The notes under the pieces were generated by a model. That model was not told where the DNA came from, did not search any database, and saw only the letters and a program-made list of their open reading frames with translations. Shown one piece after another: positions 43,601 through 51,493 of a stretch of 64,000 nt of DNA; positions within the stretch are counted from its first letter, which is position 1, and each line of letters begins with the position of its first letter. The DNA comes from Methanomicrobiaceae archaeon. GTDB taxonomy: Archaea > Halobacteriota > Methanomicrobia > Methanomicrobiales > Methanomicrobiaceae. The stretch spans positions 24,288-88,287 of the forward strand of contig JARVGI010000009.1 of NCBI GenBank assembly GCA_029762625.1, read 5' to 3'. Made by a program: the position numbers and the translations under genes.

Positions 43601-44104
43601 ATAGACCCGCTCATCCATGGCGGGGAGCAGGAACGCCATCTCAGGGCGGGCACGGAGAACCTCATCGGCATCGTGGGGCTCGGCAGGGCGGCGGAGCTCG
43701 CCCGGCAGCACCTTGGGGATATGGAACGGATACGCTCGCTTCGCGACCGGCTTGAGACCGGCGTCAGGGAAATTGTACCGGGTGCCCGCATCAACGGTCA
43801 TGCCACCGAGCGGCTGCCGAACACCGTCAACATGACCCTGCCTGATCTTCGCGGGGAATCGGTAGTGCTCGCGCTCGACCAGAAGGGCGTGTCCATCTCG
43901 TCGGGATCCGCCTGCCATTCCGGCTCTCCCGCCCCATCGCACGTGCTCCTCGCCATGGGGCTGACCGAAGAAGAGGTGCACTGCTCGATCCGGATCTCCC
44001 TCGGGATCCACACCACCGAGGAGGAGATCGCGCAGACCCTGCGGCTCGTCGATGATGTGGTGAACACCCAGAAGGTATTAATACAGTTTTCGGTTTGCCG
44101 TTAA
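40670..44104 (+). CDS. Molybdopterin oxidoreductase fused to cysteine desulfurase (putative metallopterin-dependent ergothioneine synthase)
   Basis: A single uninterrupted 1144-residue frame. Residues 1-750 are a DMSO-reductase-family molybdopterin protein: [4Fe-4S] site CGICSAGC ... IVCNLGE, the probable metal-ligand region NTMGVGALCYVSFAMIAPHV (Cys), LVWGTNPATDFPPINLRRI, VVIDPRKTRTVELCD, and a C-terminal pterin-binding domain (FNSGARVTTDFHAQHHSI). After a linker, residues 760-1144 are a complete NifS/IscS desulfurase: RRIYLDHNATTPIAPEV, FTGCCTEANNFVIKGLA, HTDATQAIGKLPIDV, PLP lysine in LSGHKIYGPKG, catalytic Cys in SSGSACHSGSPAPSHVL. An EgtD-like gene starts 27 bases downstream. I recall the same domain pairing for the metallopterin-dependent ergothioneine synthase of Caldithrix abyssi, which replaces a C-H bond of trimethylhistidine with C-S. 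Alternative: an oxidoreductase that sulfurates its own cofactor. The start could be TTG 40670, GTG 40673 or GTG 40682. Confidence 0.9.
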   Translation: MVVDVNEGEKVPANDMWERRALCGICSAGCGVIVTYDDEGNILRVRADEDADLGIVCNLGEHAAEIVYSEDRVLYPLKRTGPKGTHKFERISWDEAYDIIVAQLNEIKAHYGPEAVAIYTGSGSFELSFCDIFQPKDVAVSSASSVLFPFGSPNTMGVGALCYVSFAMIAPHVTMGRMHINTYSDYEHADLILVWGTNPATDFPPINLRRILAAKARGAEVVVIDPRKTRTVELCDAEWIPIRPGTDGALALGLCNVLIEEELYDEDFVRDWTYGFEEFSDHVQHYRPEIVEHITGIPAEAVGSLARRIAAADGTTVAMYAGLEYSDSGVQAIRATIVLWALAGQLDVPGGRCFTMPGYHFPINRDEYLANPDMKKALGTDRFPVYTHYRKESHAIALPESVLEGKPYKIRALILQAGALLTSWPQTPIWREILKNIDFMVCVDRHLTADAAYADIVLPASTLFETASYMTYGPIFQIRERVIEPLGESRPDVFIMGELARRLGYGHLFPQNEEELLCHVLKGSGFSLEEVRAAGGRVQAPVPMMQYRKWEKGLLRPDGAPGFDTPTGKFEIYSTILEEYGYDPLPVYTEPQESPRSRPDLAERFPLVFNSGARVTTDFHAQHHSIKSFLKERPEPTVSINTQDAEARGIRHGDRVEVVSARGWVPLRAIVTEDIMQGTIEANMGGGCHQAPKAWREGNVNELTDLERYDPISGFPVYKALLCDVRKAGDDACRVAIGSGEGAPVHPTRSIPGETGQPMRRIYLDHNATTPIAPEVTQAMLAWVGGRFGNPSSISREGREAKTAMEGARRSIAQLLNCTAKRITFTGCCTEANNFVIKGLAFANRERKKHIITSSIEHSSVIEPCRWLEKIGHPVTYLPVDAEGRVRPEDLEAAITPDTLLVSVMYANNETGSIQPIPDLARIARSHGAYFHTDATQAIGKLPIDVAALDVDFLTLSGHKIYGPKGIGALYMRKGIAIDPLIHGGEQERHLRAGTENLIGIVGLGRAAELARQHLGDMERIRSLRDRLETGVREIVPGARINGHATERLPNTVNMTLPDLRGESVVLALDQKGVSISSGSACHSGSPAPSHVLLAMGLTEEEVHCSIRISLGIHTTEEEIAQTLRLVDDVVNTQKVLIQFSVCR

Positions 44105-44131
44105 TATAATAAGAGCAATATGTAAGATGTG

Positions 44132-45130
44132 ATGCTGCGCCAGAGCCAATCTCATCCACAGGTTGAACTGCACAATCACCTCACCGTGACGTTCAATGAA
44201 AGCCTTGCCCATGATGTGCGCGAAGGCCTGACCGCAGACCGGAAACGCCTGCCCTCAAAATATTTCTACGATAGCCGGGGTTCGCGCCTGTTTGACCGTA
44301 TCTGCTCCCTCCCGGAATACTATCTTACCCGCACGGAGATGAAGATCCTCGGGGATCATGCGCATAGCATCATGCAACCCTTTGCCCGCGGGGATCTTGT
44401 CGAGATGGGATCGGGTTCGCACCACAAGATCTCCCGTCTCCTCCATGCGGTGAACGGGACCGCAGGTGCGCAGCTCCGGTACATTCCTTTTGACGTGAGC
44501 AGGAATGCGCTCCTCGAGGCGTCCAGAGAGCTCATGCGGCGATTTCCGCAGCTGTGCATCATGGGCTACGTGGCGGATTTCACCGCGCACCTCCACCTGC
44601 TCCCGCACGGAAGTAAAAGACTATTTCTTCTCTTCGGGAGCACGATCGGAAATTTCCCCGGGCCGGAAGCCGTCGGGCTGCTCCGCAACGTGCGGGCCAT
44701 CATGGCACCCGATGACCGCTTCCTTCTGGGCCTCGATATGGTAAAACCACCGCACAATCTCAATGCAGCGTACAATGATTCCCGGGGCGTGACGAGCTCG
44801 TTCAATAAAAACATCCTCACCGTGATCAACCGCCACCTGCATGCGGACTTTAATCCTGCGCAGTTCGACCACCTGGCATTTTATAACGAGGAAAAGGAGC
44901 AGGTCGAGATGCACCTCCAAGCGAGGGAGGCGGCGACCGTGAACATTGCCGACATCGATCTCTCCGTCGATTTCAAGAAAGGAGAGACCATTCATACGGA
45001 GATCAGCAGAAAATTCACCCCGGAAAGTGCCAGAATACTGTGCGCACACGCAGGCCTCGAGATTTCGCGCTGGTTTTCCGATGCACAGGGCTGGTTCTCT
45101 CTCGTCGAACTGGTACCGCGGCGCGGATAG
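44132..45130 (+). CDS. egtD: EgtD-type L-histidine N-alpha-methyltransferase
   Basis: A 332-residue SAM methyltransferase of the EgtD (DUF2260) family, which trimethylates histidine to hercynine in ergothioneine synthesis. Family blocks: PSKYFYDSRGSRLFDRICSLPEYYLTRTE, the SAM motif DLVEMGSGSHHKISRLL, PFDVSRNALLEASRELM, FLLFGSTIGNFPG, LLGLDMVKP, AYNDSRGVTSSFNKNIL and the C-terminal RWFSDAQGWFSLVELVP. It follows the molybdopterin-desulfurase fusion by 27 bases on the same strand, so the two form a likely operon. No EgtB, EgtC or rhodanese-type EanB is nearby. Related methyltransferases act on other amines, but the neighbour supports histidine. Confidence 0.9.
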   Translation: MLRQSQSHPQVELHNHLTVTFNESLAHDVREGLTADRKRLPSKYFYDSRGSRLFDRICSLPEYYLTRTEMKILGDHAHSIMQPFARGDLVEMGSGSHHKISRLLHAVNGTAGAQLRYIPFDVSRNALLEASRELMRRFPQLCIMGYVADFTAHLHLLPHGSKRLFLLFGSTIGNFPGPEAVGLLRNVRAIMAPDDRFLLGLDMVKPPHNLNAAYNDSRGVTSSFNKNILTVINRHLHADFNPAQFDHLAFYNEEKEQVEMHLQAREAATVNIADIDLSVDFKKGETIHTEISRKFTPESARILCAHAGLEISRWFSDAQGWFSLVELVPRRG

Positions 45131-45236
45131 ATCCTCACGCATCCGGCATCTTTCGAGGGGGGACGATGTCCCCGCTTCACCTTCACGGCGTGCAGAAATA
45201 CATAAAGGGGCACCGGAGCTTACCTATCATGGAGCA

Positions 45237-46367
45237 ATGCCGGACCGAAATGGCGATTCGTCCGACCTCGAAACTCCGCCACCGGGCAGAATCGTTCTGC
45301 ATGTCGACATGGACAGTTTTTTCGCCTCGGTAGAGGCGCGGGAGCACCCCGAACTGAAGGGCAAACCGGTGGTGGTGGGAGCGGACCCGAAACAGGGGCA
45401 GGGCCGGGGGGTGGTGAGCACCTGCTCGTATGAGGCGCGTAAGTACGGCATCCATTCGGCCATGCCCATCTCACAGGCCTACCAGCTCTGCCCGCATGCG
45501 ATGTTCCTGCCGGTCAATTTTCCGCTCTACCATGCGGTATCGGCGAGGGTGATGGGCATTCTCAGGAACTACGCCGAAGCGTTCCAGCAGTTGAGCATCG
45601 ACGAAGCGTACCTGGATATCAGCGGCCTCGGGAGCTACGAAACTGCAGAGGCCTATGCACGGGTCATCAAGGAGGATATCCGGGCGGCGGAGGGCATCAC
45701 CTGCTCGATCGGTATCGGGCCGGGCAAAACCATCGCAAAAATTGCGTCCGATTACCAGAAACCGGATGGAATGACGGTGGTGAAGCCTGACGGGGTGGCG
45801 GACTTCCTCTCGCCGATGAAGGTCGGCACCATACCTGGCATCGGGAAAAAAACCACCATGGTCCTTGGCGCAATGGGGATCATCACCATCGGGCAGCTTG
45901 CCGCATTCGACGTGCAGGAACTGATCGCACGGTTCGGAAGGGGGGGGATCGCAATGCGGGAGCTGGCCCGTGGGATCGACCGGCGCGAGGTCAGGGAGCG
46001 GGGGATAAGAAAGTCCATCGGCCGGGAGGTGACATTTGCAGAGGATACCGACGACCCCGGACAGATCCTTTTAAAACTCGACGCACTCGCAGGCGATGTA
46101 CACGCAACGCTGGTGCACCGGGGCCTCCGGTTCAAAAACCTCGCCATAAAAGTACGATATGCGGGATTTGCCACCTACACGAAATCCTCTACCTTTGATC
46201 ACTTCACCGATGACCTCGCGAGCATACAGCGCACCGCCAGAATGATGGTCCGGGAATTTCTCGATGATCGGAAAATCCGTCTTATCGGGATACGGCTCGC
46301 ACGATTCGACCAGCATGCGGTACGGCAGGCCACAATTGATGAATTTCTCCCTGATAGCACAGCATGA
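45237..46367 (+). CDS. dinB: DNA polymerase IV (Y family)
   Basis: Translesion polymerase of 376 residues. Catalytic motifs: LHVDMDSFFASVEAREHP (first metal Asp), GVVSTCSYEARKYGIHSAMP, and LSIDEAYLDISGL (second acidic pair DE). Then SIGIGPGKTIAKIASDYQKPDG, the helix-hairpin-helix thumb VGTIPGIGKKTTMVLGAMGI, and the little finger domain from KSIGREVTFAEDTDD to the end. I start at ATG 45237, the first Met before the conserved core; the frame is open further upstream but overlaps egtD. Convergent with mcrA. Confidence 0.95.
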   Translation: MPDRNGDSSDLETPPPGRIVLHVDMDSFFASVEAREHPELKGKPVVVGADPKQGQGRGVVSTCSYEARKYGIHSAMPISQAYQLCPHAMFLPVNFPLYHAVSARVMGILRNYAEAFQQLSIDEAYLDISGLGSYETAEAYARVIKEDIRAAEGITCSIGIGPGKTIAKIASDYQKPDGMTVVKPDGVADFLSPMKVGTIPGIGKKTTMVLGAMGIITIGQLAAFDVQELIARFGRGGIAMRELARGIDRREVRERGIRKSIGREVTFAEDTDDPGQILLKLDALAGDVHATLVHRGLRFKNLAIKVRYAGFATYTKSSTFDHFTDDLASIQRTARMMVREFLDDRKIRLIGIRLARFDQHAVRQATIDEFLPDSTA

Positions 46368-46431
46368 GGAGGCGGGCAGAATAGCCCTGCGAATTTCGCT
46401 CATTTTTTCTTTTTGTGCCATTCCACCAACC

Positions 46432-46615
46432 CCTTATATCCGAGAGAATTCGAAACAGTTAAGCTGCAAACGGGGTGAGTGACAATTGGCTGTCAATGGC
46501 CGCCCGGCTCACGGGACAAGGGACCTTCGCGGGGCCGGATTACTGCGGGACGAGGTGCGCATTCACTTCGCCCCAAAAAAAGATATCCCTGATTCGAGGG
46601 GATATATCGACCTTT
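46432..46615 (+). ncRNA. Possible small structured RNA between polymerase IV and mcrA
   Basis: A TATA-like CCTTATATCCG (about 46432-46442) is followed by a GC-rich, gene-free stretch whose ends can pair (GGGGTGAGTG near 46475 with CACTTCGCCCC near 46564-46574). It ends in the terminator hairpin and T run at 46582-46616. Promoter, structure and terminator in this order suggest a small RNA. It does not match RNase P or SRP RNA as far as I can see. Weak evidence. Confidence 0.25.
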
Positions 46616-46618
46616 TTT
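46582..46618. terminator. Bidirectional terminator between polymerase IV and mcrA
   Basis: Hairpin GATATCCC / GGGGATATATC with a TGATTCGA loop (46582-46608), flanked on the left by a run of A (46575-46581) and on the right by CCTTTTTTG. The T runs on both strands let it stop transcripts of the convergent dinB and mcrA genes. Confidence 0.65.
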
Positions 46619-46661
46619 GTGAATTTAGTGGAAACGTGTAAAAAATGAGGGTGAGTTGCTC

Positions 46662-48368
46662 TTATCTCACCGGGATGATCAGGGACCGCTCACCGGCAGG
46701 CATGAACTCACGGATCGCACCGCGTGCGAATTCACGGCGCGGCGCGGCGAAGTTGAACGTGAGAAAGGGATCGGTGAAGGTGATCTTCACGAGTGGCTCG
46801 AAACAGTACGCGTCGTTGCGTCCGTAGTGAGCACCGGCAACGATTGCGGCGTACTCGCCCTGGTGACCCACGTTCATCGCGTAGTTCGGGTAGTTCGGTC
46901 CGCGCAGTTCTCCCATTGCGCCGCGGTCGGGCCGGATGGCCAGCGAGTTTGCGGAACCGCACTGGTCCTGCAGGTCGTAGCCGAAGAAGCCGAGACGCGA
47001 CCAGCCCTCCTTGTGCAGGAGCATGGAGAGGTACCATCCGTTCAGACCGGCGTTGGAGTTGCCGGTACCGATGGAACAGGTCAGACCGGATGCGGCGGCG
47101 ATGACGCCTGCACGCTGGGAACCGCCGAAGTGGTCCTCCATCAGGGTCGGGAACTGCTCGTACTGCTCCATGGCGTTGAGGGTAACCTCGGTGGCGAGAT
47201 CGTTGACGACCTCCTGGGTTGCCTTCACGCGGTCGCCAACGGCCGGGTTGGCCCAGTCGACACCGTACTTGTCCTTCGCGTAGTCCATACCGTAGTAGGT
47301 GTACTCGTCGAGGATGTTGTCGGTGTACGCTGCGGTCGCATACTGGGTGAAACCGACACCGCCGGACATGTAGGAACCGAGCCAGATCTGGTCGAAGAGC
47401 ATGGTTCCGGCACCGACGACCTCGAGGGAGGCGCGGGCGGGGTCCTTCGGGTACTTCCGGTTGGCCTGGACGATATCGGAGAAGAGGCCGAACTTGATGC
47501 CACCGGGCTCGTTCGGACCGCGGGCGCGGCGAGCGGGCAGGATGGAGGCCATCTGCACCACACCGGCGTGTTTTGCGGCGTAGGACAGGTCGGCGACTGC
47601 CGCCTCGCCGGCGCACATACGGTAGGCACCGATGTAGGACATTCCGATCTGCATGGCAGACCAGCGGCTGGTGGTACCGCCGTCGCAGATCCTCGATACG
47701 ATGGTCGGGATGTGGATTGCCTGGTAGAGGGACTTGCCGATGTCGGCGTTACGCTCCTCGGGCTGATCTGCCGGGAAGAGCTTTTCGACGTCGATGAGGA
47801 ACTGGGACTCGATATCGTCGGCCATCTCGGCATCGCCGGTAAAGACCTTGACATAACAGTCGTCAACAATTCCGGGGTGGGTCTCCACCATGTGCTCCTG
47901 CACGACGGCCGCACCGGGCATGGCGTGGTTGAGGATATGCAAGTACTCGTTGATCGTCTCGGGGGTGACCTCCTTTCCAAGGCGCTTCTGCAGGGTTGCG
48001 TGAGCCATATCCATCCCGACGATGACCGTCCTGCGGATGTCGTCCCAGAACTGCTGCATGGCGGGGTTGTTGACGAAGTGCAGGTCGTCGCCCTCCACGA
48101 AGACGCCGGACTGACTGACCTGGTAGGTCATCAGCTGGCGCTGGCCCATCGGAATGCCGCCGAGGTGGCAGCGCTCGGGGTCGTACATGGAGATGCCGCG
48201 CTCTTTCTCGATCGCCTCGGTGGCCTTCATGAACTCCCGCTTGCGCGGAGACTGGCGGACACCGTCGAAGCGGTAGAAGGTGGTCCTCTCGGATTCAGGG
48301 TCCTCACTCTGGAACTTCTCTTTTAAGGAGTCAAGGAAGAGTTTTTGTGCTCGCTCAATTTTTGCCAT
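46662..48368 (-). CDS. mcrA: Methyl-coenzyme M reductase subunit alpha
   Basis: Catalytic subunit of the methane-forming enzyme, 568 residues, full length. Key sites: VQEHMVE (Gln axial ligand of F430), [10 protein letters not shown] (methylated His), [14 protein letters not shown] (methyl-Arg), [17 protein letters not shown] (active-site Phe and Tyr), [11 protein letters not shown] (methyl-Gln), [16 protein letters not shown] (thioglycine and Cys). It ends with the usual [19 protein letters not shown] 48368 has GGAG 12 bases upstream. Normally mcrA is last in mcrBDCGA. Here only a C-terminal mcrG fragment precedes it and no other mcr gene is nearby, so any holoenzyme would need B and G from another locus. 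Confidence 0.97.
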   Translation of the reverse strand: MAKIERAQKLFLDSLKEKFQSEDPESERTTFYRFDGVRQSPRKREFMKATEAIEKERGISMYDPERCHLGGIPMGQRQLMTYQVSQSGVFVEGDDLHFVNNPAMQQFWDDIRRTVIVGMDMAHATLQKRLGKEVTPETINEYLHILNHAMPGAAVVQEHMVETHPGIVDDCYVKVFTGDAEMADDIESQFLIDVEKLFPADQPEERNADIGKSLYQAIHIPTIVSRICDGGTTSRWSAMQIGMSYIGAYRMCAGEAAVADLSYAAKHAGVVQMASILPARRARGPNEPGGIKFGLFSDIVQANRKYPKDPARASLEVVGAGTMLFDQIWLGSYMSGGVGFTQYATAAYTDNILDEYTYYGMDYAKDKYGVDWANPAVGDRVKATQEVVNDLATEVTLNAMEQYEQFPTLMEDHFGGSQRAGVIAAASGLTCSIGTGNSNAGLNGWYLSMLLHKEGWSRLGFFGYDLQDQCGSANSLAIRPDRGAMGELRGPNYPNYAMNVGHQGEYAAIVAGAHYGRNDAYCFEPLVKITFTDPFLTFNFAAPRREFARGAIREFMPAGERSLIIPVR

Positions 48369-48373
48369 TGAAA

Positions 48374-48784
48374 TCACTCCTCTTTCGGCATAAAGCCGTA
48401 TTTAGTCCTCAGCGTGTGAATGCGCTGCAAGTATTCGATGTATTCCGGATCCTCACGCAGGGGGGTCCCGACGAGCGAGTGGAAGATCGTTGAGTGTGCC
48501 TTGAGCCATCCCTCATCCATAGGCTTGCCGACCTCAACCTCGCGATCAAGGGGAACACCGATCTGATCCTTGACGTAGCGGACGACCCCGCTATCTCCCA
48601 GAACGCAGCGCTGGAGCATGTCAAACTGCATACCGTCTTCTGCGAGGCGCAGGGAGTGCCCATCCACGGTGGCACCGCGGACACTGACCAGTGCAGGGTC
48701 GAACATTTCGGTCTCGATCAGGAACCTGGAGTACTGTTCAAGATCACGCTCGCGGCACTCCACGATCTGGCGGCCCATGCGGAG
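48374..48784 (-). pseudogene. mcrG: Truncated methyl-coenzyme M reductase gamma subunit (C-terminal half)
   Basis: The last about 135 residues match the C-terminal half of McrG: GRQIVECRERDLEQYSRFL, FDPALVSVRGATVDGHSLRL-x-EDGMQFDMLQR, VKDQIGVPLDREVEVGKP, and [17 protein letters not shown]. The N-terminal half (about 115 residues including the YxPQYxPGxS region) is absent: the same frame continues upstream to about 48892 but shows only unrelated arginine- and proline-rich sequence. No start with a ribosome site is evident. It lies six bases ahead of mcrA, the normal spacing. The retained core is well conserved, so truncation is recent, the fragment is still used, or the sequence is misassembled. 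Confidence 0.85.
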
Positions 48785-48892
48785 GATCGCCGCACCCCGG
48801 CGACACACGGACCGCAACCGCCCCACCCGGATCATCCCGCCGTGAGGAGCGGCCGCCGGATGCCGTGACGGAGATGAATGAGAATCCGGCAA

Positions 48893-49407
48893 TTCTAAAA
48901 AAAAACATGCAAATTAACCATTCAATGCGGTTCGGGATTAAATCAGGCTGTATTATTTTTTGGATATATTAAATGCATATCGGTAAATTCATTGCTGCAC
49001 GTGATGACTGACAGTTGTGTCCTAGTCGCTCCGGTTTCTGGTGCACCGGAGGTGATCTCCCCCGAGGTGTTGTGTCGATGGTGAGCCATACAAAAAGGGG
49101 TCCGAAGATCGAAAATACTCCATTCCCGGTGCAGGATGGAGTAACCTACCGCGATTGTGTCCGTTTTACGGGGTGCACCTATTTTACGTTTGAATCTATC
49201 CGGCGATCGATCATCCCGACGCGCGGAAATATCCTGTGCCCTACTATTGCCCCTACTAGGACAACGATGATGTGAAGGGCCCGGTAAAGATCTCCTGCAA
49301 CAGCAATCAATAGGCACGAGGGATTCAATGCCATACCGGATCCCGGGCATCCGCCGCCGTAAAAGGGAGGGCATGCAACCGGCCTGTGCCGGCACGAGAG
49401 ACGGTGA
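48893..49407. other. Intergenic region upstream of the mcrG fragment
   Basis: About 515 bases without a supported gene. On the minus strand, TTTAATATATCC (about 48965-48976) is a good TATA box pointing toward the mcrG-mcrA remnant. I searched both strands for the missing McrG N-terminus or McrC and found none. The right part is GC-rich and featureless. Confidence 0.45.
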
Positions 49408-49413
49408 GTGGTG

Positions 49414-49605
49414 ATGGAAACGAACATACGCCCGGAGATGGTGGCAATCGCCGGATGCTCCGGAATCGCTCTGGGAGCGATAGTGCTTGCCGTCACCGTG
49501 ACGTTCAGCACGAGCACGTTGTTTCCCGTCCTTCTCGGGGGAATCGTGGTGCTGCTGCTGCTGATCGCCGTCGACTACTGGCAGTGGATCCACCGGGAAG
49601 AATGA
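49414..49605 (+). CDS. Small two-helix membrane protein
   Basis: A 63-residue protein (METNIRPEMVAIAG...) with two hydrophobic segments, GCSGIALGAIVLAVTVTFST and LFPVLLGGIVVLLLLIAVDY, ending WQWIHREE. No family recognised. It sits 126 bases upstream of the pgsC-like gene on the same strand. Short membrane proteins accompany poly-gamma-glutamate synthases elsewhere, but they usually have one segment, so I do not assign it. A GTG at 49408 is an alternative start. Confidence 0.45.
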   Translation: METNIRPEMVAIAGCSGIALGAIVLAVTVTFSTSTLFPVLLGGIVVLLLLIAVDYWQWIHREE

Positions 49606-49731
49606 GATTGCGGCGATACAGCCAAACAATACCATTCGGGCCGACTGCAGGGATCGCTGTCCCAGGCAAACCCGGCGCGCGCACAAATACAGTTCATAAC
49701 ACATATATCCCTCGAAATAGAGCATAGGCTG

Positions 49732-50211
49732 ATGAATACCGCAATAATGCTCGCCACTCTGTTATTCGGGTTTATTGTTGGCTTTTACCTCTACGAAGTA
49801 AAACGGTTCAAAGTAGGCGGCGTGATCGCCATCCCGATCCTTGTCATCTACTCCCTGCAGGACATGATTATTCTCCCCATATTCATCATATCCGCAATTG
49901 CCTGCCTTGTCATTGCCCGCATCATCGCAGAAAAAACACTCCTTTACGGGCGAAGACTGCTCTACTGCTTCCTTGCCATCTCCATCATCGCCACCGGCAT
50001 CATCATCGCAGTGACCTCACACCTGTATGCTCCTCCGGTGCAGGAAATGGTGGTATTCACCATATTCCCGGGAATTATCGCCTACAACATCAGCAAAGAG
50101 AGCTATGACGTGAACAGCACTGCGGAGAGCGTGTTCCTCGTCATCGTGTACTTCATGATCGTCTATCTCTTCGCGCAAGTCCTGCTGCTGCTTGCCGGGG
50201 GATTCGCATGA
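49732..50211 (+). CDS. pgsC: PgsC/CapC-like poly-gamma-glutamate synthase membrane subunit
   Basis: A 159-residue protein of about five membrane segments (ATLLFGFIVGFYLYEVKRF, IAIPILVIYSL, IFIISAIACLVIARI, LLYCFLAISIIATGIIIAV, ESVFLVIVYFMIVYLFAQVLLLL). It matches the CapC/PgsC family, including the GGVIAIPIL region after the first helix. PgsC and PgsB polymerise glutamate through gamma linkages. The stop overlaps the pgsB start by four bases. No pgsA/capA is seen in the window. Confidence 0.82.
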   Translation: MNTAIMLATLLFGFIVGFYLYEVKRFKVGGVIAIPILVIYSLQDMIILPIFIISAIACLVIARIIAEKTLLYGRRLLYCFLAISIIATGIIIAVTSHLYAPPVQEMVVFTIFPGIIAYNISKESYDVNSTAESVFLVIVYFMIVYLFAQVLLLLAGGFA

Positions 50212-51431
50212 CGCTTTTTAAACCGGAAATGCATCGTATTCAGGACATCGAAGCATATAACCGCAAAATATCCCATATACCACATCGGATTGTCGTGGAA
50301 GGGACAAGGGGCAAATCATCTACCGTACGCATCCTTGAGGAGTGTATCAGGTCTGCCGGGTACACCACCCTCGCGAAAACCACCGGGGAGGACCCCGAAC
50401 TCATCTACAACGGCGAAATCATCTCGATCTTCAGGGAACACAATACAATCCTGCTCGATTATGACAATATTCCCTCGATTCTGCACTACGATGTCGATGC
50501 GCTCATCATCGAAAACCAGGCAATCACCCCATATACCATGCGCTATGTGCACAGGATCATCCAGCCCCGGCATGTGATAATCCCCAACATCCGCATCGAT
50601 CATGTCGAGGGATTGGGCAACGACCTTGTCGAGATGGCGGAAAATTTCACTAAAAACCTGTTCGTCACCCCGGAGCGCAAGGAGGTCTATTATACAGAAC
50701 CGATTCAGAAGGTCTACGATACGGTCTACCCGGTGCTCGAAGAATTCGCGGAGAGGCACGATGATCTCGTACGCCTTCATGATATCGAGGTCCCCCGAAA
50801 GTACCGGAGGTTGCCGGGCATCGAAAACGTCTGCATCTGTACGTACTTTATGGAGCATAATTTTGGCTTTTCCGTGGACTCGGCCAGCCTGCTGCGGCGA
50901 ATAAACCAGAAATTGACCATTAAAACCAATGAGGCATCAATCGACTACTTCAACGCCAGCAAGATCAATGATCCCGTCTCCTTCATCCACATGCTCTCCT
51001 ACATCCTCGGCCGGACCGATCGCAGGGTGGCGCTCATCGGCTACCTGCGCCAGGACAGGGCGGGAAGAAATGAGATTTTTGAAGACTTTCTCGATGAAAT
51101 CGCCGAAAAATTTGGTGATCGAATCGATCGCATCTGGCTGGCAGGATATGGCACAGAACACCTCTATGAACGGCTCCCCGAAATCCTGAGAGAGGTCGCG
51201 ACATACAATGTGAGAATGGACGATATCCCAGATATCCTGGATGTGGTGCGGGAACACCGACTGGTCGCCATCCCGATCGTCAACCGGGTCAACGAGTTCA
51301 TGGATGAATTGATCAAAAGGCTCGAAGATCCTGAATACACCGGAACGCGTGGGAATTATCGCTTTGATCCGCTGACCGGCCTATCAGAGATACAAGAGAA
51401 CGCCTCCGGCGGACGACCGTCGCCGGAATGA
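50208..51431 (+). CDS. pgsB: PgsB/CapB-like Mur-ligase-type poly-gamma-glutamate synthase
   Basis: ATP-dependent ligase of 407 residues, catalytic subunit of poly-gamma-glutamate synthesis. The P-loop is IVVEGTRGKSSTVRILEE. Downstream are AKTTGEDPELIYNGE, LLDYDNIPSILHYDVDALIIENQAI, IIPNIRIDHVEGLGNDL (Mur-type Mg/ligand His) and VALIGYLRQDRAGRNEIF. Coupled to pgsC by an ATGA overlap. Such a pair in a methanogen could make surface or storage polyglutamate; possible link to osmoprotection is inference. An oligo-T run (51443-51448) just after the stop is a likely terminator. Confidence 0.85.
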   Translation: MTLFKPEMHRIQDIEAYNRKISHIPHRIVVEGTRGKSSTVRILEECIRSAGYTTLAKTTGEDPELIYNGEIISIFREHNTILLDYDNIPSILHYDVDALIIENQAITPYTMRYVHRIIQPRHVIIPNIRIDHVEGLGNDLVEMAENFTKNLFVTPERKEVYYTEPIQKVYDTVYPVLEEFAERHDDLVRLHDIEVPRKYRRLPGIENVCICTYFMEHNFGFSVDSASLLRRINQKLTIKTNEASIDYFNASKINDPVSFIHMLSYILGRTDRRVALIGYLRQDRAGRNEIFEDFLDEIAEKFGDRIDRIWLAGYGTEHLYERLPEILREVATYNVRMDDIPDILDVVREHRLVAIPIVNRVNEFMDELIKRLEDPEYTGTRGNYRFDPLTGLSEIQENASGGRPSPE

Positions 51432-51493
51432 AAAAAATACCCTTTTTTCACCGGGAAACCGGGTACCCGTGATCGGGATAAAACCAAAATACT

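Noticed and set aside
46656..48326. A 556-codon open frame antisense to mcrA
   Set aside because: Its composition is the reverse of a strongly coding gene with high third-position GC, and the product matches nothing; a shadow of mcrA.
48785..48892. Possible N-terminal half of McrG ahead of the fragment
   Set aside because: The translated sequence is rich in Ser, Pro, His and Arg and shows no McrG block; other frames were also inspected.
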